21,712 nucleotides of DNA from Bacteroidales bacterium UBA1216 (lineage in GTDB: Bacteria > Bacteroidota > Bacteroidia > Bacteroidales > Paludibacteraceae): assembly GCA_002309255.1 (NCBI GenBank), contig DBXI01000027.1:1-21712 (forward strand). The letters are read 5' to 3'. Both the position numbers and the translations under genes were made by a program. The notes under the pieces are model-generated. The model had not been told where the DNA came from. It was given only the letters and a program-made list of their open reading frames with translations, and ran no database searches. How positions within the stretch are numbered: position 1 is the first letter of the stretch; the number at the start of each line of letters is the position of its first letter. Positions 14,298 through 21,491 of this stretch are shown piece by piece.

Positions 14298-14423
14298 TAT
14301 CCGACTAATGGTGCGGCGAGCAAAAAACTATCACCTACGATTGACAAAACAGTGTAGCCGCAGCATTTGAATCAGAATTTTTGAAGTTAACCATAATATC
14401 AATCTTTATTAACCAAACACATC

Positions 14424-16316
14424 ATGAAAAAACTTTTATCACTATTTGCAGTCGTATTGTTTACGGGCAGTATGTTTGCAACAGACATGACCTGCGCCGA
14501 CGCAGCCGAGGCAGCCAAGGGCGGTAGCACGGCGGAAGTAACCGTTCAGGGGTATGTGACCGTAATCCAGGAAGCTTGGAACAGCCAGTACAACAATGTA
14601 ACGTTCTGGATGGCCGACACGAAGGATGGCGGTAAGGTATTTGAGGTTTTCCGCGCTGTATGCGAGAGCGCAGAGGCTGCCCCGAAGGTAGGTGACCTGG
14701 TGAAGGCTACCGGAAAGCTGAAACTGTATAACTCCACCCCTGAGTTGGACAAAGGTTGTACCTTTGAGATCCTGGAGCGAGCTCCGGAAGTTAAGTTGGA
14801 TACCATCGGCGTATCGGAGGCTCTGCAGCGCATCACGGACAACAAGTTGGGTGCATGCTACGTTAAGGGTAAAGTTACGCGAATCGAGACCAAGGGCGAC
14901 GCTGTAGCTAATTACGGCAACCTCAACATCTGGCTGCGCGACCTGGAGAACGCAAACGACTCAATCAAAGGCTACAAGATATATGGCGCTAACAACCAGA
15001 AATATAAATCCGCTGCTGACGTTGAGTACGTAGAGGGCGACGATATTCTGGTATATGCCAACGAACTGAAGATGTACAACACCACTCCCGAGATCAACGT
15101 AGGCTACTATGTTCGCACGCTGAATGGAAAGGAGATCGTTGCACTCGAGTGGGCTAATCCCGACGCATCGGCTACTCACGATGGCGCAAACTGGACAATG
15201 AAGATTAAGAAGTCAAGCTCCGATGCTGACAATGTGCTCGAGTTTGTGTTCCCGAGCGACAAGGCTGATGCCATCGCCGGCAGCTACACCTTGTCAAGCA
15301 GCAGCCTGAAGTTGGACGGTGCAAGCGTAGCCATCGTTTCCGCAACGGCTATGATCAAATTCAAGAGTATCGGTTCCAATAGTAATATCTACAATGTACA
15401 GGTTTCCGTTATTGGCAACGAGAAGATCTATCGTTTGGTAGCCGAGATGGACATCTACGCAGAGAACGAGAATGGCGAGACCCGTCTGAAGGGAGACCGT
15501 CCGTTCGTTCCTGCGGAAGGCGACACCATCACTTGCGCACAGGCAAGAGAGTACGTTCTGTCGCTTGATGACAAAGTAGATGGCATGACCATCATCGTTC
15601 GCGGTTTTGTAACAGAGATCATCAATACCGAGAAAGTGTACAAGACCTTCTGGATGGACGACGAGAAAGGCACGAACAAGACATTTGAGGTTGCGTTCTA
15701 CAAGGAGTTGCTCCCCGCCGGCTTTGAGTTGGAGCTTGGCACAGAAGTTATTGCAGTAGGCGTTGCATACAACTATGGCGGCACTCCTGAGGTGAAGAAT
15801 GCTTCCGTAACGATCGTTGGCGCTGAGGTTAACACCTACGAGGCTACCGTAGACGAGGCTCTGAAAGTAGGTAAGGCACTGGCTCAGAACGAGACAACCA
15901 AAGACCTGTACAAGATCACCGGCTTCATCACCAACGTTTCGACCGCATATGACGAGCAGTACGGCAACATCTCGTTCTGGATGAGCGACACCGAAGGCGA
16001 CGGCGCACAGGAGTTCCAAGCATACCGCGCAAAGTGCGACGCATCGATTGTTGACAAACTCGTAGAAGGTGCTAAGGTTATTGTTACCGCTAACATCCAG
16101 AACTTCCATCAGGATGCGAAACCTGCAGAAGGTGACCAAGACGCTAAGCCCGAGCGCAACATCATTCAGGCAGTTAACGGTACGGTTGAACTCTTCAGCA
16201 CACCGGTTGACAACGTATTCAACAACGCTCCGGCGGTTAAGTTCATCGAGAACGGACAGATCTATATCCTCCGCAATGGTGTACGCTACAACGTGCAAGG
16301 ACAAATAGCTCAGTAA
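14424..16316 (+). CDS. Secreted multi-OB-fold protein
   Basis: A 630-residue exported protein with a signal peptide (MKKLLSLFAVVLFTGSMFA, then TD). Four repeats of an OB-fold-like unit can be followed: about 24-115, 130-215, 370-465 and 475-600. They share the pattern V-x-G-Y/F-V-T, then YxNxxFWMxDT and a TPE-like segment; the first and last are most alike (QYNNVTFWMADT and QYGNISFWMSDT). Between repeats 2 and 3 lies a different beta-rich domain (about 245-345). The tail KFIENGQIYILRNGVRYNVQGQ is typical of exported Bacteroidota proteins with a C-terminal sorting or anchoring tail. Ligand and role are unknown; calcium, nucleic acid or glycan binding are all possible. Confidence 0.75.
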   Translation: MKKLLSLFAVVLFTGSMFATDMTCADAAEAAKGGSTAEVTVQGYVTVIQEAWNSQYNNVTFWMADTKDGGKVFEVFRAVCESAEAAPKVGDLVKATGKLKLYNSTPELDKGCTFEILERAPEVKLDTIGVSEALQRITDNKLGACYVKGKVTRIETKGDAVANYGNLNIWLRDLENANDSIKGYKIYGANNQKYKSAADVEYVEGDDILVYANELKMYNTTPEINVGYYVRTLNGKEIVALEWANPDASATHDGANWTMKIKKSSSDADNVLEFVFPSDKADAIAGSYTLSSSSLKLDGASVAIVSATAMIKFKSIGSNSNIYNVQVSVIGNEKIYRLVAEMDIYAENENGETRLKGDRPFVPAEGDTITCAQAREYVLSLDDKVDGMTIIVRGFVTEIINTEKVYKTFWMDDEKGTNKTFEVAFYKELLPAGFELELGTEVIAVGVAYNYGGTPEVKNASVTIVGAEVNTYEATVDEALKVGKALAQNETTKDLYKITGFITNVSTAYDEQYGNISFWMSDTEGDGAQEFQAYRAKCDASIVDKLVEGAKVIVTANIQNFHQDAKPAEGDQDAKPERNIIQAVNGTVELFSTPVDNVFNNAPAVKFIENGQIYILRNGVRYNVQGQIAQ

Positions 16317-16352
16317 CTTTAGGAAACTCAATTGAGCATAATATAGCAAAAG

Positions 16353-16375
16353 AGCCACCACACGGTGGCTTTTTT
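16353..16375 (+). terminator. Intrinsic terminator of the OB-fold gene
   Basis: AGCCACC (16353-16359), loop ACAC, GGTGGCT (16364-16370), then five T. A textbook Rho-independent terminator. Confidence 0.92.
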
Positions 16376-16384
16376 GTGCAAATA

Positions 16385-16416
16385 TTTGCAAATACGAAAA
16401 ATATTTCGTAACTTTG
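16385..16416 (+). promoter_or_regulatory. Promoter of the TlpA-like gene
   Basis: TTTG (16385-16388), 20 bases, TAACTTTG (16409-16416), immediately after the preceding terminator. Confidence 0.82.
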
Positions 16417-16433
16417 TATCGTAATACAAAATA

Positions 16434-16461
16434 TCATTTGTCAATTGTCAATTATCAATTA
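16434..16461. repeat. Four-copy heptamer tract forming the TlpA-like start codon
   Basis: TCATTTG, TCAATTG, TCAATTA and TCAATTA, 28 bases. The last A is the first base of the ATG at 16461, so the tract replaces the ribosome-binding region. Confidence 0.8.
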
Positions 16462-17219
16462 TGAAACGATTAGCATTTATCCTGTGCATCGCCATGGTGA
16501 TGGCCGGATGCAAGAAAGAGGACCGTTCCGCGAAGTTGCTTGACGCTTACCATGCTCTCAACGAGCGTCTGTCAGCAGAGTTCGAGCAGATAGAGGATCA
16601 GGCTCAAGCGGACTCGATCATCGCCGCGTTTGTAGAGGAGGGCTTTGCCCTGCAGCAGGCTGCGCCCGAATCGGAGGCCGCCTATGTCATACTGGAAGAG
16701 CTGTACTACATGCTCAGTCCGGAGCAGAAGGAGCAGGCGTTTGCTGTGCTGAATGCCGACAGCCTGGAGTCGCACGGTCTGTTGCGTCACTACACCGCCT
16801 TCCAGGCCGAGAAGAAGACCGCCGAAGGAATGATGTTCACCGACTTCAGCGCCATCAACAAGGACGGCGAGGAGGTAGCCCTCAGTTCGTTTGTAGGGCA
16901 GAAGGAGTATCTGCTGGTGGACTTCTGGGCCAGCTGGTGCGGTCCTTGCCGCCGCTCAATGCCAGGGCTGAAAGACCTGCTGATCGCTCATGGCGACAAG
17001 CTGGCCATAGTAGGCATCTCGCGCGACGACAGCGAGGAGTCGTGGCTGCAGGCCGTAGAGGCGCTGGAGCTCCCCTGGCCGCAACTGCGCGACGTGAACA
17101 GCGACGGAGCCAAGACCTATGGCATCCTGTTCATACCCAACCTGATCCTGATCAACCGCGAAGGCACGATCATCGCACGCAACCCCAGCCACGAAGAGAT
17201 AGCCGAGATCGTCAAGTAG
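16461..17219 (+). CDS. TlpA-like thioredoxin-fold lipoprotein
   Basis: A 252-residue lipoprotein with a type II signal peptide (AMVMAGC, Cys17), followed by charged residues KKED. A helical region (about 22-120) precedes a thioredoxin-like domain (about 122-250). The redox motif is WCGPC (159-163) in LLVDFWASWCGPCRRSMP, and the cis-Pro loop is GILFIPNLILI. Such TlpA/ResA proteins reduce or exchange disulfides in the periplasm, for instance in cytochrome maturation or stress defence; the substrate is unknown. It has its own promoter, 5' heptamer tract and short leader, and thrS follows about 100 bases later on the same strand. Confidence 0.88.
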   Translation: MKRLAFILCIAMVMAGCKKEDRSAKLLDAYHALNERLSAEFEQIEDQAQADSIIAAFVEEGFALQQAAPESEAAYVILEELYYMLSPEQKEQAFAVLNADSLESHGLLRHYTAFQAEKKTAEGMMFTDFSAINKDGEEVALSSFVGQKEYLLVDFWASWCGPCRRSMPGLKDLLIAHGDKLAIVGISRDDSEESWLQAVEALELPWPQLRDVNSDGAKTYGILFIPNLILINREGTIIARNPSHEEIAEIVK

Positions 17220-17320
17220 GCGGCTGACGCGGCGCGGTCGTATCCGAAAAGAAAGAGCACAATTCGCCTGCGGGACAGTTGTGAGTCCCAAGGGCATAAA
17301 CATTTGTACGTTTATAGAAT

Positions 17321-19291
17321 ATGGTAAAAATCATTTTCCCCGACCAGAGTGTTCGGGAGTATCAAGACGGCGTTACCCCGTTACAGGTAGCAGAAAGTAT
17401 CAGTTCACGTCTGGCACAGGATATATTAGTAGCCAGCATTCGTCCCGCCGATGCCGCGGCTGACGCGGAATGGCAGATTGTCGAATTGAATCAGCCAATC
17501 TTGGCTGATCAACAGATCCGCCTGCACAAGTGGGAGGACGCCGAGGCCAAGCACGCCTTCTGGCACACCAGCTCTCACCTGATGGCAGAGGCCCTGCAGG
17601 AGCTCTATCCCGGCATACAGTTCGGCATTGGTCCGGCCATTGAGAACGGGTTCTATTACGACGTTATGCCGGCCGACGGTCAGACCATCAAGGAGAGCGA
17701 CCTGCCCGCCATAGAGGCGAAGATGCTGGAGCTCCGCGCGAAGAAGGAGCAGCTGGTGCGCAAGCAGATAGCCAAGGCAGACGCGCTACGCGACTTCGGC
17801 GGCAAGGGTCAGCACTACAAGTGCGAGCTGATCAGCGAACTAGAGGACGGACATATCAGCACGTATACGCAAGGTAACTTTACCGATCTGTGCCGCGGTC
17901 CGCACTTGCTGAGTACCGAGCCTATCAAGGCCATCAAGGTGCTCAGTTGCGCGGCTGCCTACTGGCGCGGCGATGCTTCGCGACCGATGATGACGCGTAT
18001 ATACGGCATCTCGTTCCCAAAGAAAGCCATGCTCGACGAGTACCTGACTCTGCTGGAGGAAGCCAAGAAACGCGACCACCGTAAGATAGGTAAGGAGCTG
18101 GAGCTGTTCATGTTCAGCGACATGGTTGGTAAAGGTCTGCCTATTTGGCTGCCGAAAGGTACCGCTCTGCGTCTGCGTCTGGAGGATTTCCTAAAGAAGA
18201 TTCAGAAACGCTACGGCTACCAGCAGGTGATCACCCCGCATATCGGTGCCAAGCAGCTGTATGTGACATCCGGTCACTGGGATCACTACGGCAAAGACTC
18301 GTTCCAGCCGATCACCACCCCCGAGGAAGGTGAGGTGTATATGCTCAAACCGATGAACTGCCCGCACCACTGTATGATCTTCAAGAACCAGCCGCGCTCG
18401 TACAAGGAGCTGCCTTTCCGTTGCGCGGAGTTCGGCACCGTGTATCGTTACGAGCAGTCGGGCGAGTTGCACGGCCTCACGCGCGTGCGTTCCTTTACTC
18501 AAGATGACGCACATATCTTCTGCCGCCCGGATCAGGTGAAGGACGAGTTCATCCGCGTGATGGAGATCATCGAGATCATCTTCAAGGCGCTGGACTTCCA
18601 GAACTTCGAGGCGCAGATATCTCTCCGCGACCCGAAGAACACGACGAAGTACGTGGGCAGTGACGAGGTGTGGGAGAAAGCCGAGCAGGCCATCATCGAG
18701 GCATGCAAGGAGAAGAACCTGCCCGCACGCGTTGAATATGGCGAGGCAGCATTCTACGGACCTAAGCTTGACTTCATGGTCAAGGACGCTATCGGCCGCC
18801 GCTGGCAGCTCGGTACGATCCAGGTGGACTACAACCTGCCCGAGCGCTTTGAGCTCGAATACGTAGGCGAGGACAACCAGAAGCATCGTCCTGTGATGAT
18901 CCACCGTGCTCCGTTCGGCAGTATGGAGCGCTTCGTAGCCGTACTGATCGAGCACACGGCAGGTAAGTTCCCGCTGTGGCTCACGCCTGACCAGTGCATC
19001 GTGCTGCCTATCTCTGAGAAGTCGAACGACTACGCCCGCAAGGTGCAGGAGATACTCGAAGCACAGGAGGTACGTACTCTAGTAGATGACCGCAACGAGA
19101 AGCTCGGCCGCAAGATCCGTGACAACGAGATCCGTCATATCCCCTTCATGCTCGTAGTAGGCGAGAAGGAGGCGGAGCAAGGGCTCGTGAGTGTTCGCGT
19201 TCAGGGCGCCGAGGATAAAGGCCAGATGACCATCCAAGAGTTCGCCGACCTGGTCAAGTCAACCGTAGCCCAGCAGATGGCTGAATACTAA
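17321..19291 (+). CDS. thrS: Threonine-tRNA ligase
   Basis: ThrRS charges tRNA-Thr with threonine. The 656-residue protein has the full domain order: TGS domain (1-65), editing domain with HTSSH (82-86) and CRGPH (191-195), class II catalytic core with motif 2 (FRCAEFGTVYRYE, then LHGLTRVRSFTQDDAH), the zinc-site Cys in MNCPHHC, motif 3 (GSMERFVAVLIEH), and the anticodon-binding domain (about 555-656). Length is standard. Codons for residues 57-63 contain the palindrome at 17490-17509. No T-box or clear promoter is seen in the 100-base gap upstream, so it may be read from the TlpA promoter or a weaker one. infC does not follow; a hairpin and a KilA-N gene do. Confidence 0.97.
   Translation: MVKIIFPDQSVREYQDGVTPLQVAESISSRLAQDILVASIRPADAAADAEWQIVELNQPILADQQIRLHKWEDAEAKHAFWHTSSHLMAEALQELYPGIQFGIGPAIENGFYYDVMPADGQTIKESDLPAIEAKMLELRAKKEQLVRKQIAKADALRDFGGKGQHYKCELISELEDGHISTYTQGNFTDLCRGPHLLSTEPIKAIKVLSCAAAYWRGDASRPMMTRIYGISFPKKAMLDEYLTLLEEAKKRDHRKIGKELELFMFSDMVGKGLPIWLPKGTALRLRLEDFLKKIQKRYGYQQVITPHIGAKQLYVTSGHWDHYGKDSFQPITTPEEGEVYMLKPMNCPHHCMIFKNQPRSYKELPFRCAEFGTVYRYEQSGELHGLTRVRSFTQDDAHIFCRPDQVKDEFIRVMEIIEIIFKALDFQNFEAQISLRDPKNTTKYVGSDEVWEKAEQAIIEACKEKNLPARVEYGEAAFYGPKLDFMVKDAIGRRWQLGTIQVDYNLPERFELEYVGEDNQKHRPVMIHRAPFGSMERFVAVLIEHTAGKFPLWLTPDQCIVLPISEKSNDYARKVQEILEAQEVRTLVDDRNEKLGRKIRDNEIRHIPFMLVVGEKEAEQGLVSVRVQGAEDKGQMTIQEFADLVKSTVAQQMAEY
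17490..17509. repeat. Palindrome ATCAGCCA-N4-TGGCTGAT, copy 3, inside thrS
   Basis: The same arms as at 4064 and 8359, with spacer ATCT, within the TGS-domain codons. It is translated as QPILAD with neighbours. Confidence 0.85.
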
Positions 19292-19308
19292 AGATAACGC
19301 TACAATTC

Positions 19309-19350
19309 AAGAAAGAGGGTGTGTCATTGCTTACGACCACCCTCTTTCTT
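19309..19350 (+). terminator. Terminator of thrS
   Basis: AAGAAAGAGGGTG (19309-19321) pairs with CACCCTCTTTCTT (19338-19350) across a 16-base loop; the right arm and the following bases are T-rich. Confidence 0.85.
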
Positions 19351-19399
19351 GTAATTTCAGATGAAAACCAAAGATTTTTTCTACTTTCTGCACAAAAGA

Positions 19400-19431
19400 T
19401 TTGCATAATTCATTTTTTTTTCGTATCTTTG
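19400..19431 (+). promoter_or_regulatory. Promoter of the KilA-N gene
   Basis: TTTG (19400-19403), 20 bases, TATCTTTG (19424-19431). Confidence 0.82.
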
Positions 19432-19471
19432 CGGTCGAAATTTAAACTCTACGTCCCTAAAATAAACACAT

Positions 19472-20280
19472 ATGCCTGCCAGGCAAATATATATTCAAGA
19501 TAGTCCTATAACAATTATATCGGTTAATCAGGATGACTATATCTCTTTAACCGATATGGCGCATAGTCAGTTGCAGGAGCATATTATCTTCAAATGGATG
19601 AGTTTGAAGAATACCATTGAGTATCTTGGTGAATGGGAGGCGTTGTATAATCTCGATTTTAATTATACCGAATTCGGTACAATTAGAAATGCTGCCTGCA
19701 GTAACAATTTTGTGTTATCTACTAAGTCGTGGATAGAGCGCACTCATGCAATAGGCATCGTTGCCAAAGCTGGTAGATATGGCGGCACATATGCACACAA
19801 GGATATTGCATACCACTTTGGCATGTGGATTAGCCCACGCTTTCAGTTGCTATTAGTAAAAGAATATCAGCATCTACAAGCAGAGAAGCAGAAAGCCATC
19901 GGTTGGTCGGCTAAGCGTGAATTGGCCAAGATTAATTACCATATTCACACGGATGCCATCAAGGCGAACCTTGTGCCGGAGGAGATTGACCAGTACCATC
20001 GTTCGCTCATCTATGCCAACGAAGCCGATGTGTTGAATGTCGCATTGTTCGGCATGACAGCCAAAGAGTGGCGCGACGCGAATCCGAACATCACAGGTAA
20101 CATGCGCGCCTATGCGACAATCAACCAACTTATCTGCTTGAGTAACATGGAGAACCTGAATCCGTATTCATCAACGAAGGTATGCCTCAGCAGGAACGCC
20201 TGCACAAACTTAACCAGATAGCCATTCAACAAATGACCGTACTCGAGAATGCCGGTCAACATAACATATTGAAAGATTAA
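19472..20280 (+). pseudogene. KilA-N domain protein with C-terminal frameshift
   Basis: The frame from 19472 encodes a KilA-N protein: DDYISLTDMA (about 21-30), KNTIEYLGEWEALYNLDFNYTEF, then SWIERTHAIGIVAKAGRYGGTYAHKDIAYHFGMWISPRF, the conserved core. A further block, YANEADVLNVALFGMTAKEW, is the usual middle of Bacteroidota members. KilA-N proteins occur in phages and mobile elements and bind nucleic acid; the biological role is unsettled. After NMENLN (near 20160) the frame turns to nonsense and stops at 20221. The next frame continues as SVFINEGMPQQERLHKLNQI to TAA at 20278-20280. A single missing base near 20160 explains this; restored length is about 269 residues. Codon use is AT-rich like a transferred gene. 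Confidence 0.78.
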
Positions 20281-20306
20281 CACCCCGCCGCGGTTAATTG
20301 CGGTCG
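20278..20306 (+). repeat. Dispersed repeat after a stop codon, copy 2
   Basis: TAACACCCCGCCGC then GGTTAATTGCG, matching 4921-4952 on the other strand except for a two-base gap. The TAA is the stop codon of the frame-restored KilA-N gene. Confidence 0.7.
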
Positions 20307-20307
20307 T

Positions 20308-20360
20308 CACTTACCGACGTTAAACCGAAGCGCTGAGCTCAGCAGCGTAATAAAGTGAGT
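20308..20360. repeat. 53-bp dispersed intergenic repeat, copy 2
   Basis: 44 of 53 bases match 12873-12925 without gaps. In this copy the centre contains the perfect palindrome GCTGAGCTCAGC, and TCACTT can pair with AAGTGA at the edges. Confidence 0.8.
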
Positions 20361-20390
20361 ATATAATAAAAGGCGTTTATTGACGTTGTT

Positions 20391-20600
20391 TGCGACTAAC
20401 TGGAATCTTCGCAACATTTCGTAACTGGTCGTAGCGGCAACAATGAATGTCCTCGTGGATATGTATATTGTCCGTCCTCGCCCGCTAATGGGTGGGCGGG
20501 TTTGCATATCGGGCGTGGACGTCGGTTGTTTTTCTACCAGTTACAGGGATTGCGAAGCCCTCAGTTAGCGTGAAGACCAATTGGAGTTCACGCTTTTTCT
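20391..20600 (+). ncRNA. Candidate long rod-shaped structured RNA with terminator
   Basis: Seven complementary pairs nest in order: 20396-20402 with 20562-20568 (CTAACTG); 20407-20414 with 20550-20557 (CTTCGCAA); 20421-20429 with 20536-20544 (GTAACTGGT); 20439-20443 with 20526-20530; 20447-20452 with 20517-20522 (one G-T); 20458-20463 with 20505-20510 (GATATG); 20481-20485 with 20496-20500. That is 46 pairs separated by small, near-symmetric internal loops. A terminator hairpin follows directly. No good promoter is visible upstream, and no convincing protein is encoded. A 6S-like regulatory RNA, the leader of the next lipoprotein gene or a DNA-level inverted element are all possible. Confidence 0.5.
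20568..20599 (+). terminator. Intrinsic terminator after the long rod structure
   Basis: GCGTGAA (20568-20574) pairs with TTCACGC (20587-20593), with CCAATTGG in the loop, followed by TTTTTC. It shares one base with the outermost stem of the rod. Confidence 0.8.
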
Positions 20601-20669
20601 GTATATATATGACTACCAATCATAAATACCAATCCCCGAAGGTGTAAGAGGGGGCAAAAATTTACAAAC

Positions 20670-21491
20670 ATGAAAAAACTATTTATCGTAACACTTGCGG
20701 CATTAGGAATGCTCGCATGCTCAGAAAATGGACCAAGTTCCACAACAGGCGCCCTGCCTGGCAAATTTTCAGTCAGCGCCTCTAAACAAGTACAATTCTC
20801 GCCAGGTAACTTGCAATACAATGCAGGTGCCAAAACATGGCGCTTTGCTATTAACCAATATGATACCATTGGCTCTCAAAGCTCCAACATTTATGACGGC
20901 TGGATAGATTTGTATGGCTGGGGAACTGGAAACAATCCCACAAATGCCAACGTCAGTGCCCAAGACTACACATTTGTTGATTGGGGGGCAAATACTATCC
21001 CATATTATGGTATACAAACCGGCTCTTGGCGCACATTGTCTAAAGACGAATGGGTTTACCTATTTTGTAACAGAGCTAAAGCTGACTCGCTTTTTGCAAT
21101 GGGAAGCGTCAATGGTGTAAACGGAGTAATTCTCCTTCCTGATAATTATTGGAAAAACCCAGCAGGAGTAACACTTGTTGTTAGTTCATCATACGGATTA
21201 ACTATGAATGGAGATAATTATGATGATAAGACTAATGATCATTTCATTGATAACAAATTAACCATCAATCAATGGTATCTTTTGGAAAACAATGGTGCAG
21301 TCTTCTTGCCTGCCGCAGGCATCCGTAGTTCGAATCAGGATATTAGTAGCATCAACTCTGGCGGTTACTACTGGTCATCTACACCTAAGGATGATTTCAG
21401 TGCATATGCCCTCGTCTTTACCTCTGAAAGCCTTGCACCTCAAAGTAAAGCAACTCGTAACCTCGGTCTGTCTGTTCGCTTAGTACGATAG
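20670..21491 (+). CDS. Lipoprotein of the Bacteroidales SVRLVR-ending paralogous family
   Basis: A 273-residue lipoprotein: MKKLFIVTLAALGMLAC gives the lipobox (Cys17), followed by SENG, acidic as in Bacteroidota surface-export signals. The mature part shows the family's order: GKFSVSASKQVQFSPGNLQY, then TWRFAINQYD, GWIDLYGWGT, TFVDWGAN, SWRTLSKDEWVYLF, GVNGVILLPDNYW, VFLPAAGIR, GGYYWSST and GLSVRLVR at the very end. I recall many paralogues of this plan in gut Bacteroidales; the fold resembles the C-type-lectin/formylglycine-enzyme type and the function is unknown. The gene is AT-rich. It sits behind the structured region 20391-20600. A decayed relative lies at 4558-4632. Confidence 0.75.
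   Translation: MKKLFIVTLAALGMLACSENGPSSTTGALPGKFSVSASKQVQFSPGNLQYNAGAKTWRFAINQYDTIGSQSSNIYDGWIDLYGWGTGNNPTNANVSAQDYTFVDWGANTIPYYGIQTGSWRTLSKDEWVYLFCNRAKADSLFAMGSVNGVNGVILLPDNYWKNPAGVTLVVSSSYGLTMNGDNYDDKTNDHFIDNKLTINQWYLLENNGAVFLPAAGIRSSNQDISSINSGGYYWSSTPKDDFSAYALVFTSESLAPQSKATRNLGLSVRLVR

Noticed and set aside
17220..17320. T-box or other threonine-responsive leader of thrS
   Set aside because: Only 100 bases are available, with no T-box sequence and no terminator/antiterminator pair.
20307..20507. Minus-strand frame ending SALRFNVGK, resembling one at 12578-12943 (SALLFNVGK)
   Set aside because: The similarity comes from the 53-bp intergenic repeat read in reverse, not from a shared protein; both frames cross hairpins or antisense coding.
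20670..21491. Variable protein of a diversity-generating retroelement (lectin-like fold, conserved C-terminal end)
   Set aside because: There is no reverse transcriptase, no template repeat and no adenine-biased variable copy in the window.
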